In this document: positions 18,442 to 27,272 of the stretch, in pieces | Position numbering within the stretch: the first letter of the stretch is position 1 | Layout of the letters: every line of letters begins with the position of its first letter | Assembly: GCF_042648365.1 (NCBI RefSeq) | Contig: NZ_JBHRXI010000016.1 | Span: 124,001 to 188,000 of the forward strand | DNA length: 64,000 bases | Direction: 5' to 3' | Source of the DNA: Lutimaribacter_A marinistellae | GTDB taxonomy: Bacteria; Pseudomonadota; Alphaproteobacteria; Rhodobacterales; Rhodobacteraceae | Made by a program: the position numbers and the translations under genes | Notes under the pieces: model-generated | What the model saw: only the letters and a program-made list of their open reading frames with translations | Told to the model about the DNA's origin: nothing | Database searches by the model: none

Positions 18442-19617
18442 TCAGGTCGCGGTCACGTCGTGGCCGTAGATCCAGTCGAAACGTCGCAACATGCGCTCGG
18501 GCGCCAGCGCGCCGGCGAGGCGCAGAGCAATATGCCCTGCCTTGCGTACAGGTGCCGGGCGAACATGGAACTTCCACGCATTTCCGTTTGCTGCCGCGAT
18601 GACACGTTCCGCTCGCTCTCGCCGGCGCGATTGGTAACGACGCAACCCATCCCGCATCGTAGCCGCGCCGGAAAGACTGTCGGCCAGCACCCAGGCATCT
18701 TCGAGCGCGAGATTTGCCCCTTGCGCCATGAACGGCAACGTCGGATGCGCGGCATCGCCCAGAATGGCCACCGACTGACCGTGCCAGCGACGCGCCACAG
18801 GATGTCGGAAAAGCCCCCAAAGCCGCACGTCGATCACCTGTTCAAGGATCGCGCGCGGCGTTCCTTCGAAACCGGCAAAGGCCTCACGCAGGTTGTCGGG
18901 ATCGTCGGAATGGTCCCACCCCTCGGCGGCCCATTCTCGGCGTTCCTGAACCGCGACAATGTTGACCACGGTGTCATTACGCAGCGGATAACAGACAAGG
19001 TGCCGACCCGGCCCCATGAAAATCTGCGCCTCGGATGGAAGGCCCAGCGTATTGGGTACCAGCGCGCGCCACGCGACCTGTCCGGTAAAAAACGGTCGAT
19101 CGGCACCATTCAGCGCGATGCGGCTTGTTGAATGCAAGCCATCGGCACCGACAAGCAAGTCGGCCTCGACCTCGGCCCCGTTCGCCATGCGGACCTGCGC
19201 CCGCTGCCCGTCTTCGACACTGTCGATCTTTTGCAAGAGCCTGATATTCACACCGGCACGGCGAACGGCATCGGCCAGAAGGTCGACAAGGTCCGCCCGG
19301 TGGACAAGGCGATAATCCTCGGCCTCGGGCTGGGTATTGAAATCGAGGCGCAGAACCTCTCCCGGCGCGCGGAAGTCACGCAACACGACGGCCTTGGACG
19401 CCATCGAGATCGACTTCAAAGCCCGTTCGAGACCCAGCGCGCGCAAGACGGCTACGCCATTGGGACTGATCTGAAGGCCCGCTCCGACCTCGCGGATGGC
19501 ATCGGCTTGTTCGAGCACCACGACCTCTGCTCCACGTTGGCGCAGGGCCAATGCCGAGGCGAGCCCGCCGATCCCTGCGCCGGCGACCACGATTTTTCGC
19601 CCGGAAAACTCCATCAT
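18442..19617 (-). CDS. FAD-dependent aromatic-type monooxygenase
   Basis: 391 aa. The N-terminal FAD Rossmann motif GAGIGGLASALALRQRG (residues 13-29), the mid GADGLHSTSR (DG motif) and the C-terminal LGDAAHPTLPFMAQGANLAL (GD motif) define a class A flavin monooxygenase similar to salicylate or 3-hydroxybenzoate hydroxylases. GLQISPNGVAVLRALGL supports this subgroup. It would hydroxylate an aromatic ring using NAD(P)H and O2. The substrate is unknown and no aromatic-catabolism genes are adjacent. Confidence 0.83.
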   Translation of the reverse strand: MMEFSGRKIVVAGAGIGGLASALALRQRGAEVVVLEQADAIREVGAGLQISPNGVAVLRALGLERALKSISMASKAVVLRDFRAPGEVLRLDFNTQPEAEDYRLVHRADLVDLLADAVRRAGVNIRLLQKIDSVEDGQRAQVRMANGAEVEADLLVGADGLHSTSRIALNGADRPFFTGQVAWRALVPNTLGLPSEAQIFMGPGRHLVCYPLRNDTVVNIVAVQERREWAAEGWDHSDDPDNLREAFAGFEGTPRAILEQVIDVRLWGLFRHPVARRWHGQSVAILGDAAHPTLPFMAQGANLALEDAWVLADSLSGAATMRDGLRRYQSRRRERAERVIAAANGNAWKFHVRPAPVRKAGHIALRLAGALAPERMLRRFDWIYGHDVTAT

Positions 19618-19631
19618 GCCCCTTTTAGACG

Positions 19632-19662
19632 GAAACGCCGGAGCGGTTGGCCCCGGCGTTTC
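19632..19662 (-). terminator. hairpin after dksA
   Basis: GAAACGCCGG (from 19632) pairs perfectly with CCGGCGTTTC (from 19653) across an 11-nt loop. It lies just downstream of dksA on the minus strand; a weak U-rich run follows. Probably the dksA terminator. Confidence 0.55.
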
Positions 19663-19686
19663 AGTTGAATTCTAACAGTCCGATCG

Positions 19687-20109
19687 TCAGTCGTCGCGGT
19701 GGACTTTTTCGCGCCGTTCGTGCCGCTCCTGCGCTTCGAGCGTCATCGTCGCGATGGGACGCGCGTCAAGCCGTTTGAGCGAGATCGGATCGCCGGTCTT
19801 TTCGCAGTACCCGTACTCCCCCTCGTCGATGCGGCGCAGCGCTGCGTCGATCTTTGCAACGAGTTTGCGCTGACGGTCACGGGTGCGCAGTTCCAGCGCG
19901 CGATCCGTCTCTTCGCTTGCGCGGTCGGCGACATCGGGAATGTTGCGGGTGTTGTCCTGCAACCCTTCGATCGTATCGCGGCTGCCCGCCAAAAGTTCGT
20001 TTTTCCAGTTGATCAGCTTGATACGAAAATATTCAAGCTGACGGTCATTCATGAACGGTTCGTCCTCGGCCGGGCGGTAGTCGTCCGGCAGAAAGGTTTC
20101 CTGCTTCAT
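19687..20109 (-). CDS. dksA: RNA polymerase-binding protein DksA
   Basis: 140 aa from ATG 20109 (MKQETFLPDDYRPAEDEPFM), with GGGAG upstream. Two long helices form the coiled coil (VADRASEETDRALELRTRDR) whose tip acidic residues enter the polymerase secondary channel, and a globular domain (EGEYGYCEKTGDPISLKRLD). Only one cysteine is present instead of the four of E. coli DksA. This is the known alphaproteobacterial form, so zinc binding is probably absent. It modulates transcription with ppGpp. Confidence 0.92.
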   Translation of the reverse strand: MKQETFLPDDYRPAEDEPFMNDRQLEYFRIKLINWKNELLAGSRDTIEGLQDNTRNIPDVADRASEETDRALELRTRDRQRKLVAKIDAALRRIDEGEYGYCEKTGDPISLKRLDARPIATMTLEAQERHERREKVHRDD

Positions 20110-20416
20110 CTTGGCTCCCTCGGCACGGCCTGAAACGTCGATAGTTGGTGTTTCACCTGACATTCGGCTCTCCCTTCTGCGCTGCGTTTAGCCCTTTGGC
20201 CGGGGAATGTCACTACACAAAGAGCGCAACATCATGTCAAAACGGGATCGAGACGGTGGCATCATTGCCCAAAGACAAATCCTTGTTTTTAGGTCAGATT
20301 TCAAAGCATTCCCGACAGTATGTCCCAAACCGGCCCTGGTGTGGTGCTTGCCAAAGGGCAACACCGCCTTTAGGTCGGTTGCGAGCTATCGCATGCACAG
20401 ATTTCCGGAGACACAC

Positions 20417-21262
20417 ATGACCGCACGTTTCGAGGGGACCGCCGATTACGTGGCCACCGACGACCTGACCATCGCCGTTAACGCCGCGGTCACATTGGAG
20501 CGGCCGCTCCTCGTCAAGGGCGAGCCCGGAACAGGCAAGACCGAACTGGCCAAGCAGGTGGCGGGTGCGCTTGGGCTGCGCATGATCGAATGGAACATCA
20601 AGTCGACCACGCGCGCGCAGCAGGGTCTTTACGAATACGATGCGGTCAGCCGCCTGCGCGACAGCCAGCTGGGCGAGGAACGGGTGCACGACGTCTCCAA
20701 CTACATCAAGAAGGGCAAGCTCTGGCAGGCCTTCGAGGCGGACGAAAAGATCGTGCTGCTGATCGACGAGATCGACAAGGCGGATATCGAGTTTCCGAAC
20801 GACCTTTTGCAGGAACTCGACAAGATGGAGTTTCATGTCTACGAGACCGGCGAGACGATCCGCGCCAAGCAACGCCCCATCGTAATCATTACGTCGAACA
20901 ACGAGAAGGAACTGCCCGACGCTTTCTTGCGGCGCTGCTTCTTCCACTACATTCGTTTCCCGGACGAAGCGACCATGCGGCGCATCGTTGAGGTGCATCA
21001 CCCCGGCATCAAGGAGCAACTGCTGACAACCGCGCTGACTCAATTCTACGAGCTGCGCGATACCGCAGGGCTGAAGAAGAAACCTTCGACCTCGGAAGTT
21101 CTGGACTGGCTCAAGCTGCTTCTGGCCGAGGATCTGACCGCAGAAGACCTCAAGCGTGATGGAGCCTCTGCCCTGCCAAAGCTGCACGGCGCCCTTCTCA
21201 AGAACGAGCAGGACGTTCACCTGTTCGAACGCCTCGCCTTCATGGCTCGCGCGCAACGCTAA
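20417..21262 (+). CDS. MoxR-family AAA+ ATPase
   Basis: 281 aa from ATG 20417, with CCGGAG 6 bp upstream; the longer frame from 20207 has no ribosome-binding site. Walker A is VKGEPGTGKTELAKQV (about residues 36-51), Walker B is VLLIDEIDKADIEF and sensor 1 is PIVIITSNNEKELPDAFLRR. MoxR ATPases usually pair with a VWA protein to insert metals or assemble complexes. The likely partner is the CoxE-type VWA gene at 23384, separated by three small genes. Confidence 0.9.
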   Translation: MTARFEGTADYVATDDLTIAVNAAVTLERPLLVKGEPGTGKTELAKQVAGALGLRMIEWNIKSTTRAQQGLYEYDAVSRLRDSQLGEERVHDVSNYIKKGKLWQAFEADEKIVLLIDEIDKADIEFPNDLLQELDKMEFHVYETGETIRAKQRPIVIITSNNEKELPDAFLRRCFFHYIRFPDEATMRRIVEVHHPGIKEQLLTTALTQFYELRDTAGLKKKPSTSEVLDWLKLLLAEDLTAEDLKRDGASALPKLHGALLKNEQDVHLFERLAFMARAQR

Positions 21263-21379
21263 ACCACGACCGGCTTCGCGTTTTACGCGGGCCTTGCCCT
21301 GATCTGGTCAGAATGCCACCATAGACATGCCGGGAACGTCCGGCATGTCGGTTCCTTGAAACGTGTTGACTGTTCCGGG

Positions 21380-21838
21380 ATGCAGCCTTTGACGAGTGAC
21401 GTGCAGATCCGCCCCTTGCGGGCCGATGACAGGCAGGCCTGGGGCGCATTGTGGCGTGATTACCTCGCGTTTTACGAAACCGAGCTTCCCCAAGAAATCT
21501 ATGATAGCAGCTTTGAACGGATGCTCAGTGACGACCCGACGGAGTTTTCGGGGTTTGTCGCCGAACAGGACGGTCAGTTGGTCGGTTTGGTACATTTCCT
21601 GTTCCACCGCCACGGCTGGAAGATCGAGAATGTCTGTTACCTTCAGGATCTCTATGCCGTGCCTGAAAGTCGCGGCACGGGGATAGGTCGCAAACTGATC
21701 GAAGCGGTCTATGTCGAGGCTGACCGGCGCGGGGCGCCATCGGTCTACTGGCTGACGCAGGAATTCAACCACACTGCTCGCCAGCTATACGACCGGATCG
21801 GCAAGCTCAGCCCATTCATCAAGTACCAGCGCCCATGA
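21380..21838 (+). CDS. GNAT-family N-acetyltransferase
   Basis: 152 aa from ATG 21380; a TTG start at 21356 would add eight residues. The GNAT core is clear: IRPLRADDRQAWGALWRDYL at the start, then the acetyl-CoA-binding YLQDLYAVPESRGTGIGRKL pyrophosphate loop, and a C-terminal NHTARQLYDRIGK helix. The substrate is unknown. Its stop overlaps the next gene's start by 4 bp, so the two are coupled. Confidence 0.85.
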   Translation: MQPLTSDVQIRPLRADDRQAWGALWRDYLAFYETELPQEIYDSSFERMLSDDPTEFSGFVAEQDGQLVGLVHFLFHRHGWKIENVCYLQDLYAVPESRGTGIGRKLIEAVYVEADRRGAPSVYWLTQEFNHTARQLYDRIGKLSPFIKYQRP

Positions 21839-23202
21839 TAAAGCGTGCCCTCCTTTCCATGGCCCTGGTGTTGGCCGGATGCGACACGGTTCCGCTTCAG
21901 GACACGCCCACGCGCGCCCAGATCGCAGACAGCACCCTGCCACCGATGAAGAGCTTTTCGGCCCCTCGGCCGCAGGTGCCGTCGCGGTCGAACGCGAACA
22001 TCGCGGCGGATTTTCTCGCGCTCCACTTCGAACTTGAAAGCGGGCGCGAACTTCCGATCATGACCCGGTTCGAAAACCCGATCACTGTTCGCGTGACCGG
22101 TGCACCACCGCCTTCGCTTCAGGCCGATTTGGCGCGCCTCTTGTCGCGCTTGCGCAACGAGGCCGGCATCGACATTCGCCAGGTCGGATCGGGCGCTGCG
22201 AATATCACGATCGAAGCCGTCGGCCGGTCCGAGATCCGGCGCGCTTTGCCACAGGCCGCCTGTTTCGTTGTTCCCAACATCACCAGCCTCGCCGATTTCC
22301 GTCGCGAACGACGCCGGGAGAAAACCAACTGGTCGCTCTTGAGCACGCGCGAAACGCTGGGCATCTTCCTGCCCAACGATGCCACCCCGCAAGAGGTGCG
22401 GGACTGCCTGCACGAAGAACTGGCACAGGCGATCGGCCCGCTCAACGACCTCTACTCGCTGCCGGAATCGGTCTTCAACGACGACAACATGCATACCGTT
22501 CTGACCGGGTATGACATGTTGATCCTTCGTGCGACCTATGCGCCGGAGCTGCGCAGCGGCATGACCCGGGCACAGGTCGCGCGGGTGCTGCCCGATCTTC
22601 TCGCCCGCCTCAATCCGGCAGGCAACGGGATCGGGCGACAGCGGGTGAGTCGCACGCCGCGTTCCTGGATCGATGCGATGCAACGTGCACTTGGCCCCGG
22701 TGCGGGGCTTGAAACACGCGTCCGTGCCGCCAACGAGGCCACACGCATCGCGCAGGGCCAGGGTTGGACGGATCAGCGCCGTGCGTTCTCGCACTACACC
22801 CTCGGGCGGATGATACAGATGAGTGACGCAGATCTTGCCCAGCGGCATTACGCGACCGCGCTCAAATTTCTGGACCAGACACCCGGCACCGACCTGCATA
22901 AGGCGCATGTCCGCGCACAGACTGCAGCCTATGCGATATCCCGCGGCGACGGAGCGAACGCGCTTGCCCAATTGAGAGGCCCCATCGAAGACGTGCGTCG
23001 CGCCGAGAACGCAGCGCTTCTGGCGACGATGATGCTGCTTCAGGCCGAAGCGCTTGACCTGGAAGGGCGCGGCGAGGAAGCCGCGGCCACCCGGCTGGAC
23101 AGTCTGGGCTGGGCGCGTTACGGCTTCGGCTCGGATTGGGCGGTTCGGGCGCTGATGAGGGATGTCGCGCTTTTGAACCCCCGCAACAGGCTGGGCGGGT
23201 AG
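21835..23202 (+). CDS. DUF2927 lipoprotein
   Basis: 455 aa. The N-terminus MIKRALLSMALVLAGCDTV is a lipoprotein signal with lipobox LAGC. The middle DUF2927 region includes ACFVVPNITSLADF, LNDLYSLPESVFNDDNMHT and MTRAQVARVLPDLLARLNP. The family is predicted to be a metallopeptidase-like periplasmic protein of alphaproteobacteria with no established role. The C-terminal third is helical (HYTLGRMIQMSDADLAQRHY) and TPR-like. Start coupled to the upstream GNAT gene. Confidence 0.82.
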   Translation: MIKRALLSMALVLAGCDTVPLQDTPTRAQIADSTLPPMKSFSAPRPQVPSRSNANIAADFLALHFELESGRELPIMTRFENPITVRVTGAPPPSLQADLARLLSRLRNEAGIDIRQVGSGAANITIEAVGRSEIRRALPQAACFVVPNITSLADFRRERRREKTNWSLLSTRETLGIFLPNDATPQEVRDCLHEELAQAIGPLNDLYSLPESVFNDDNMHTVLTGYDMLILRATYAPELRSGMTRAQVARVLPDLLARLNPAGNGIGRQRVSRTPRSWIDAMQRALGPGAGLETRVRAANEATRIAQGQGWTDQRRAFSHYTLGRMIQMSDADLAQRHYATALKFLDQTPGTDLHKAHVRAQTAAYAISRGDGANALAQLRGPIEDVRRAENAALLATMMLLQAEALDLEGRGEEAAATRLDSLGWARYGFGSDWAVRALMRDVALLNPRNRLGG

Positions 23203-23209
23203 AGAAACG

Positions 23210-23377
23210 ATGATCATTCTGGGGCTTGCCGTGCTGGGCGCGGCACTGGGTGCCATGACGGCGAAACGACGCAAGGGCAGCGGTGCGGATGTTGCTCAAT
23301 ATGCGGCCGGTTACGGGATTGCCTTTGCGCTTCTTGGTCTGGTCATTACATTGGTTCTAGATCGTACCCTAATCTGA
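23210..23377 (+). CDS. Small two-helix membrane protein
   Basis: 55 aa starting MIILGLAVLGAALGAM, eight bp after the DUF2927 stop. Two hydrophobic helices (residues 2-16 and about 33-50) flank a basic loop TAKRRKGSGAD. Similar tiny proteins at this position in related genomes are often labelled apolipoprotein acyltransferase, but it is far too short to be Lnt and has no catalytic residues. It lies 6 bp before the VWA gene, so it is part of the operon. Function unknown. Confidence 0.65.
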   Translation: MIILGLAVLGAALGAMTAKRRKGSGADVAQYAAGYGIAFALLGLVITLVLDRTLI

Positions 23378-23383
23378 GGCGCC

Positions 23384-24568
23384 ATGTTCCTTCCGTTTTT
23401 CGAGAACCTGCGCAAGGCCGGTGTGCCGGTAAGCTTGCGCGAATACCTGACCTTTCTCGAAGGGATGAAGGCGGGTCTGGCGACCTACGACGTCGAAGCA
23501 TTCTACTATCTCGCACGTGTTGCGATGGTGAAAGACGAGCGCAATATCGACAAGTTCGACCGGGCCTTTGCCGCCTCTTTCAAGGGGCTGGAAGAGATCA
23601 GCCTGCAAAACGTCCTCGAAGCCGTCGACATTCCCGGCGACTGGCTCGAGAAGATGGCCGAAAAGCACCTCTCCGAGGAGGAAAAGGCCGAAATCGAGGC
23701 GCTTGGCGGTTTCGACAAGCTGATGGAGACGCTGCGCGAACGCCTCAAGGAGCAGGAAGGCCGCCACCAGGGTGGCAACAAGTGGATCGGCACCGCCGGT
23801 ACCTCGCCTTTTGGCGCATATGGCTACAACCCCGAGGGCGTGCGGATCGGCCAGAAGGAAAGCCGTCACCGCCGTGCGGTGAAAGTCTGGGACAAGCGTG
23901 AGTTCAAGAACCTCGACGACACGGTCGAACTGGGCACCCGCAATATCAAGGTTGCGCTGAAACGCTTGCGCCGGTGGGCGCGCGAAGGTGCAGTTGAAGA
24001 ACTGGACCTTGACGGCACGATCCGCGCGACGGCGGAACACGGGTATCTTGACGTCAAGACGCGGCCCGAACGGCACAACGCGGTCAAGGTCGTCCTGTTT
24101 CTGGATGTTGGCGGGTCGATGGACCCGCATGTGAAAGTGGTGGAGGAACTGTTCTCGGCCGCGCGATCCGAGTTCAAGCACCTCGAATACTACTATTTCC
24201 ACAATTGCCTCTACGAGGGTGTCTGGCGTGACAACCGGCGTCGCTGGGACAAGCAGATTCCCACATGGGAGGTGTTGCGGACCTATGGGCCCGACTACAA
24301 GTGCATCTTTGTCGGCGACGCGTCGATGAGCCCTTACGAGATTGCTTATCCCGGTGGCGCGAATGAACACTGGAACGCCGAAGCCGGACAGGCATGGCTG
24401 ATGCGTGCGCGAGAGCAATGGCCGTCGAACCTGTGGATCAATCCCGTGCCTGAAAAATACTGGGAGTACACCCACTCCATCTCGATGATCCGCGACATCT
24501 TTGACGACCAGATGGTGCCGATGACACTTCAAGGGTTGGAACGCGGCATGCGCGAGTTAACACGCTGA
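23384..24568 (+). CDS. CoxE-type VWA domain protein
   Basis: 394 aa. The N-terminal part (FFENLRKAGVPVSLREYLTF) is typical of CoxE-like proteins. The VWA fold carries a MIDAS motif FLDVGGSMDPHVK (about residue 240) in which Gly replaces the usual central Ser of DxSxS. These proteins work with MoxR ATPases, here at 20417, in metal-cofactor or complex maturation. The target is not evident from the neighbours. Confidence 0.85.
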   Translation: MFLPFFENLRKAGVPVSLREYLTFLEGMKAGLATYDVEAFYYLARVAMVKDERNIDKFDRAFAASFKGLEEISLQNVLEAVDIPGDWLEKMAEKHLSEEEKAEIEALGGFDKLMETLRERLKEQEGRHQGGNKWIGTAGTSPFGAYGYNPEGVRIGQKESRHRRAVKVWDKREFKNLDDTVELGTRNIKVALKRLRRWAREGAVEELDLDGTIRATAEHGYLDVKTRPERHNAVKVVLFLDVGGSMDPHVKVVEELFSAARSEFKHLEYYYFHNCLYEGVWRDNRRRWDKQIPTWEVLRTYGPDYKCIFVGDASMSPYEIAYPGGANEHWNAEAGQAWLMRAREQWPSNLWINPVPEKYWEYTHSISMIRDIFDDQMVPMTLQGLERGMRELTR

Positions 24569-24575
24569 CGGCTCC

Positions 24576-26003
24576 ATGAATGCTGCGCAGGGGCCGATTG
24601 GGCCAATCCTGATCGTCGATGATATCCGCGAGGGGCGAGTGTGCCTGGCCGCGCTTATCGTGATGACCTCGGGCGAATTGCCTACGCCACTGGACACACC
24701 AGAGGGCCCTGTCCAACCAGAACGCCTTGCGCGGTATCGGGAGGTGGACGTCTTCCGCGCCCGCTTCAGCGTGCCCGCCGATCGCCCATCGGATTACCGG
24801 TGGCGCGGCGAAAGCTTCGATCTGGCGGGCCTCGGCCCCGACATGCGGATCGCCTATGTGTCGTGCAATGGTGAGGAACATGGCGACCTGGACCGCCCGA
24901 ACGAAGAGCGCAACGTGATGTGGTCGCGCCTGGCGCAAGACCACGAGACGTTCCCCTTTTCGCTTTTGCTTCACGGGGGCGATCAGGTCTATGCTGACGA
25001 GGTCACTCATGGACATCCCATGAGCGAGGATTGGCCCGACCGCATTCCGCGCGATCCGTCCCGGGCCGATCTCGGCAATCTGCGCACACATCTGCGCGAG
25101 CGGTTCATGGAACGCTACCTTGCCGTCTATCGCTGCCCCGGGATGGCCCATGTCATGGCGCGCGTTCCCTCGCTGATGCAGTGGGACGATCACGACATTT
25201 GCGACGGCTGGGGATCGCTGCGACGGTCGCGCACCTATTCTCCCGTCGGGCAGACCCTGTTCGACACCGCGCGGGAGGCAGCGCTTCTGTTTCAACACGG
25301 CACTGTCGATGGTGACCTGCCCGGCCGTTTCGCCGATCCGCTGGGCCTGCATCTGGGCTGGTCGGTCGCGGCACTCGGCCTGCGCATCCTCGGTCCCGAC
25401 CTGCGTTCGGAACGCAGTCGGCGCGAGGTGATGGGGGCACGCGGCTGGACATGGATCGAAGCAGAATCCCGCAAAGCTGCTCCGGGCCGCACTCTGGTGA
25501 TGTCGAGCGTGCCGCTGCTGGGGCCTCGTCTTTCCCTGCTTGAACTCCTGATGGTACTGATGCCGTCGATGCAGAAATACGAGGACGACCTGCGCGATCA
25601 ATGGCAAAGCCGCGCGCATCGCGGTTCATGGATCCAGATGTTGGAGACTATGGCCCGCATCGCGGCACCCGAGGGGCAAGACGTGACCGTCCTGTCCGGG
25701 GAAATCCACCTTGCGACACGCGGCGAAATGGCGCTGCCCAATGGCAAACCCATGCATCAACTCGTCGCGTCTGGCATTGCTCATCGCGCCCCGCCCAAGG
25801 CTTGGGCGCGTGCGTTGGGTGCCCTCGCGTGGATGGGGGAAAGCCCCCTGCCCGGCCACAAGGTGCGCATCCTGCCCATCCCCGGCCAGCCCCGGCGGTA
25901 TGTGGCGGAACGAAATTACCTGACAGTCGAGACATCCGGGCAGGACTGGTCCGCGCGCTGGGTCTTCGAAGAGTCCGGACGCTCCCCTGCCCTCGCCCTC
26001 TGA
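24576..26003 (+). CDS. PhoD-like metallophosphatase family protein
   Basis: 475 aa. LLHGGDQVYADEV and LMQWDDHDICDGWG are the metal-binding motifs of the PhoD-like/alkaline phosphatase D family, and VTVLSGEIHLATRG supplies the distal His. There is no signal peptide, so it is probably cytoplasmic, unlike secreted PhoD. It would hydrolyse phosphoesters; the substrate is unknown. It begins 7 bp after the VWA gene. Confidence 0.8.
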   Translation: MNAAQGPIGPILIVDDIREGRVCLAALIVMTSGELPTPLDTPEGPVQPERLARYREVDVFRARFSVPADRPSDYRWRGESFDLAGLGPDMRIAYVSCNGEEHGDLDRPNEERNVMWSRLAQDHETFPFSLLLHGGDQVYADEVTHGHPMSEDWPDRIPRDPSRADLGNLRTHLRERFMERYLAVYRCPGMAHVMARVPSLMQWDDHDICDGWGSLRRSRTYSPVGQTLFDTAREAALLFQHGTVDGDLPGRFADPLGLHLGWSVAALGLRILGPDLRSERSRREVMGARGWTWIEAESRKAAPGRTLVMSSVPLLGPRLSLLELLMVLMPSMQKYEDDLRDQWQSRAHRGSWIQMLETMARIAAPEGQDVTVLSGEIHLATRGEMALPNGKPMHQLVASGIAHRAPPKAWARALGALAWMGESPLPGHKVRILPIPGQPRRYVAERNYLTVETSGQDWSARWVFEESGRSPALAL

Positions 26004-26036
26004 TCCCTTGCCGCGAGGGGCGTGCCGGCCCATATC

Positions 26037-26729
26037 ATGCCTATGCTCAAGTTCACGCCAATTCTTCTTGCGATCCTGTACGCGCTGGTCATGTACCGCG
26101 TGTCCGTCTGGCGTACGCATCGAGACCTTGATGCCCGGTCGACCGAGTTGGCGGATCCCGAGTTGAAACGCTTGACTGACCGTTTGGCTGCCGCGCTCGA
26201 TCTGCGGCGGATCCCGGTCTATGTCTACGAGGTCGACCCGGTAAATGGGCTTGCCGCACCCGATGGGCGCATTTTCATCACCCGCGGCTTTTACCGCAAG
26301 TTCCGGTCGGGCGAAGTGACGGGTGAGGAAATGGCCTCGGTCATCGCGCATGAGCTGGGCCATGTGGCGCTCGGCCATGCCCGCCGCCGGATGATCGATT
26401 TCTCGGGTCAGAATGCGCTGCGAACGGCCCTGATCCTGCTGCTGAACCGGTTCATCCCCTTTGTCGGTGTCTGGATTGCCAACTTCCTGACAAGCCTGCT
26501 GGCCTCTCGCCTGTCACGTAGCGACGAGTACGAGGCCGACGAATATGCGGCGGCCTTGCTGACAAAGGCAGGCATAGGCGTCGAGCCGCAGAAATCCCTG
26601 TTTCGCAAGCTGGATGCGCTGACACAAAACCGTGCCGGAGTGGTGCCCGCCTGGCTGATGAGCCACCCCAAGACAGACGAGCGCATTGCCGCGCTCGAGG
26701 CGTTGGAGGCGCGCTGGACGAAGGCGTGA
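26037..26729 (+). CDS. M48-family metallopeptidase, membrane anchored
   Basis: 230 aa. The start is uncertain: GTG 26022 has GAGGGG very close upstream, while ATG 26037 and 26043 lack a clear site. An N-terminal membrane helix (FTPILLAILYALVMY) precedes the zinc motif VIAHELGHVALGHARR; the third ligand is the Glu in SRSDEYEADEYAA. A second hydrophobic stretch (LRTALILLLNRFIPFVGVW) lies between them. It resembles HtpX/Oma1-type quality-control proteases of the inner membrane. Confidence 0.87.
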   Translation: MPMLKFTPILLAILYALVMYRVSVWRTHRDLDARSTELADPELKRLTDRLAAALDLRRIPVYVYEVDPVNGLAAPDGRIFITRGFYRKFRSGEVTGEEMASVIAHELGHVALGHARRRMIDFSGQNALRTALILLLNRFIPFVGVWIANFLTSLLASRLSRSDEYEADEYAAALLTKAGIGVEPQKSLFRKLDALTQNRAGVVPAWLMSHPKTDERIAALEALEARWTKA

Positions 26730-27272
26730 TCAGGCCGACAGCGCCTTGGCCAGCCGCGGCAGCCTCGCCTTCTTCAAAAGCGGCCGCATCTCCCATTCCC
26801 GCCCCGACAGCCGGTTTGCTTCACCCAATACCTTCGATCCCAATGCTTCGATTCCCTCTGGTGCATCCTGCCAGAATTGCATGAGCATCGTATCGGGGTC
26901 GATCCGGTCCAGCCCTTCTTCGGCCAGAAGGTTTCGCGGAAAATCGGCGCGGTTGAGTGTCACGATCGTATCGGCGGATCCAGCCACCGCGGTGGCGAGC
27001 ACATGGATGTCAGCGGGATCGGGCAACCACAGCCGCGCCTGGACCCCTGGTGCGGGCGCGACCTCGGCTTGCGGCCAGGCCGTTCTGGTGATGGCGATCT
27101 CCGCTCGTGCCTGCGCTTCGCCGTCTGGTCCCAGCTTGACCGCGGCGCGCGCCCATTCTTCAAGGATGCGCGCCGACCACAGCGGCGTGAAATGACCCAG
27201 GCCCGCGGCACCCAGAAGCATCTCGCGCATCACCGTCGGGTATATGACGCAGGTATCGAGAACCGCCCTCAC
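26730..27272 (-). CDS. PIN-domain protein (RSP_2648-like family)
   Basis: 180 aa. The N-terminal strand RAVLDTCVIYP supplies the first PIN acidic residue, ADIHVLATAVAGSADTIVTL the next ones, and NRADFP the last. PIN proteins are metal-dependent ribonucleases, often toxins. No antitoxin gene is adjacent and this family is chromosomally conserved in Rhodobacterales, so a toxin role is not assumed. Its start overlaps the rlmI stop by 4 bp, so both are on one transcript. Confidence 0.8.
   Translation of the reverse strand: MRAVLDTCVIYPTVMREMLLGAAGLGHFTPLWSARILEEWARAAVKLGPDGEAQARAEIAITRTAWPQAEVAPAPGVQARLWLPDPADIHVLATAVAGSADTIVTLNRADFPRNLLAEEGLDRIDPDTMLMQFWQDAPEGIEALGSKVLGEANRLSGREWEMRPLLKKARLPRLAKALSA

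Noticed and set aside
21745..23274. 509-codon minus-strand frame opposite the DUF2927 gene
   Set aside because: Shadow of a lipoprotein gene with signal peptide and coupled start.
26730..27272. PIN protein as half of a toxin-antitoxin pair
   Set aside because: No small antitoxin gene adjoins it; the neighbours are an rRNA methyltransferase and a protease, and the family appears chromosomally conserved.
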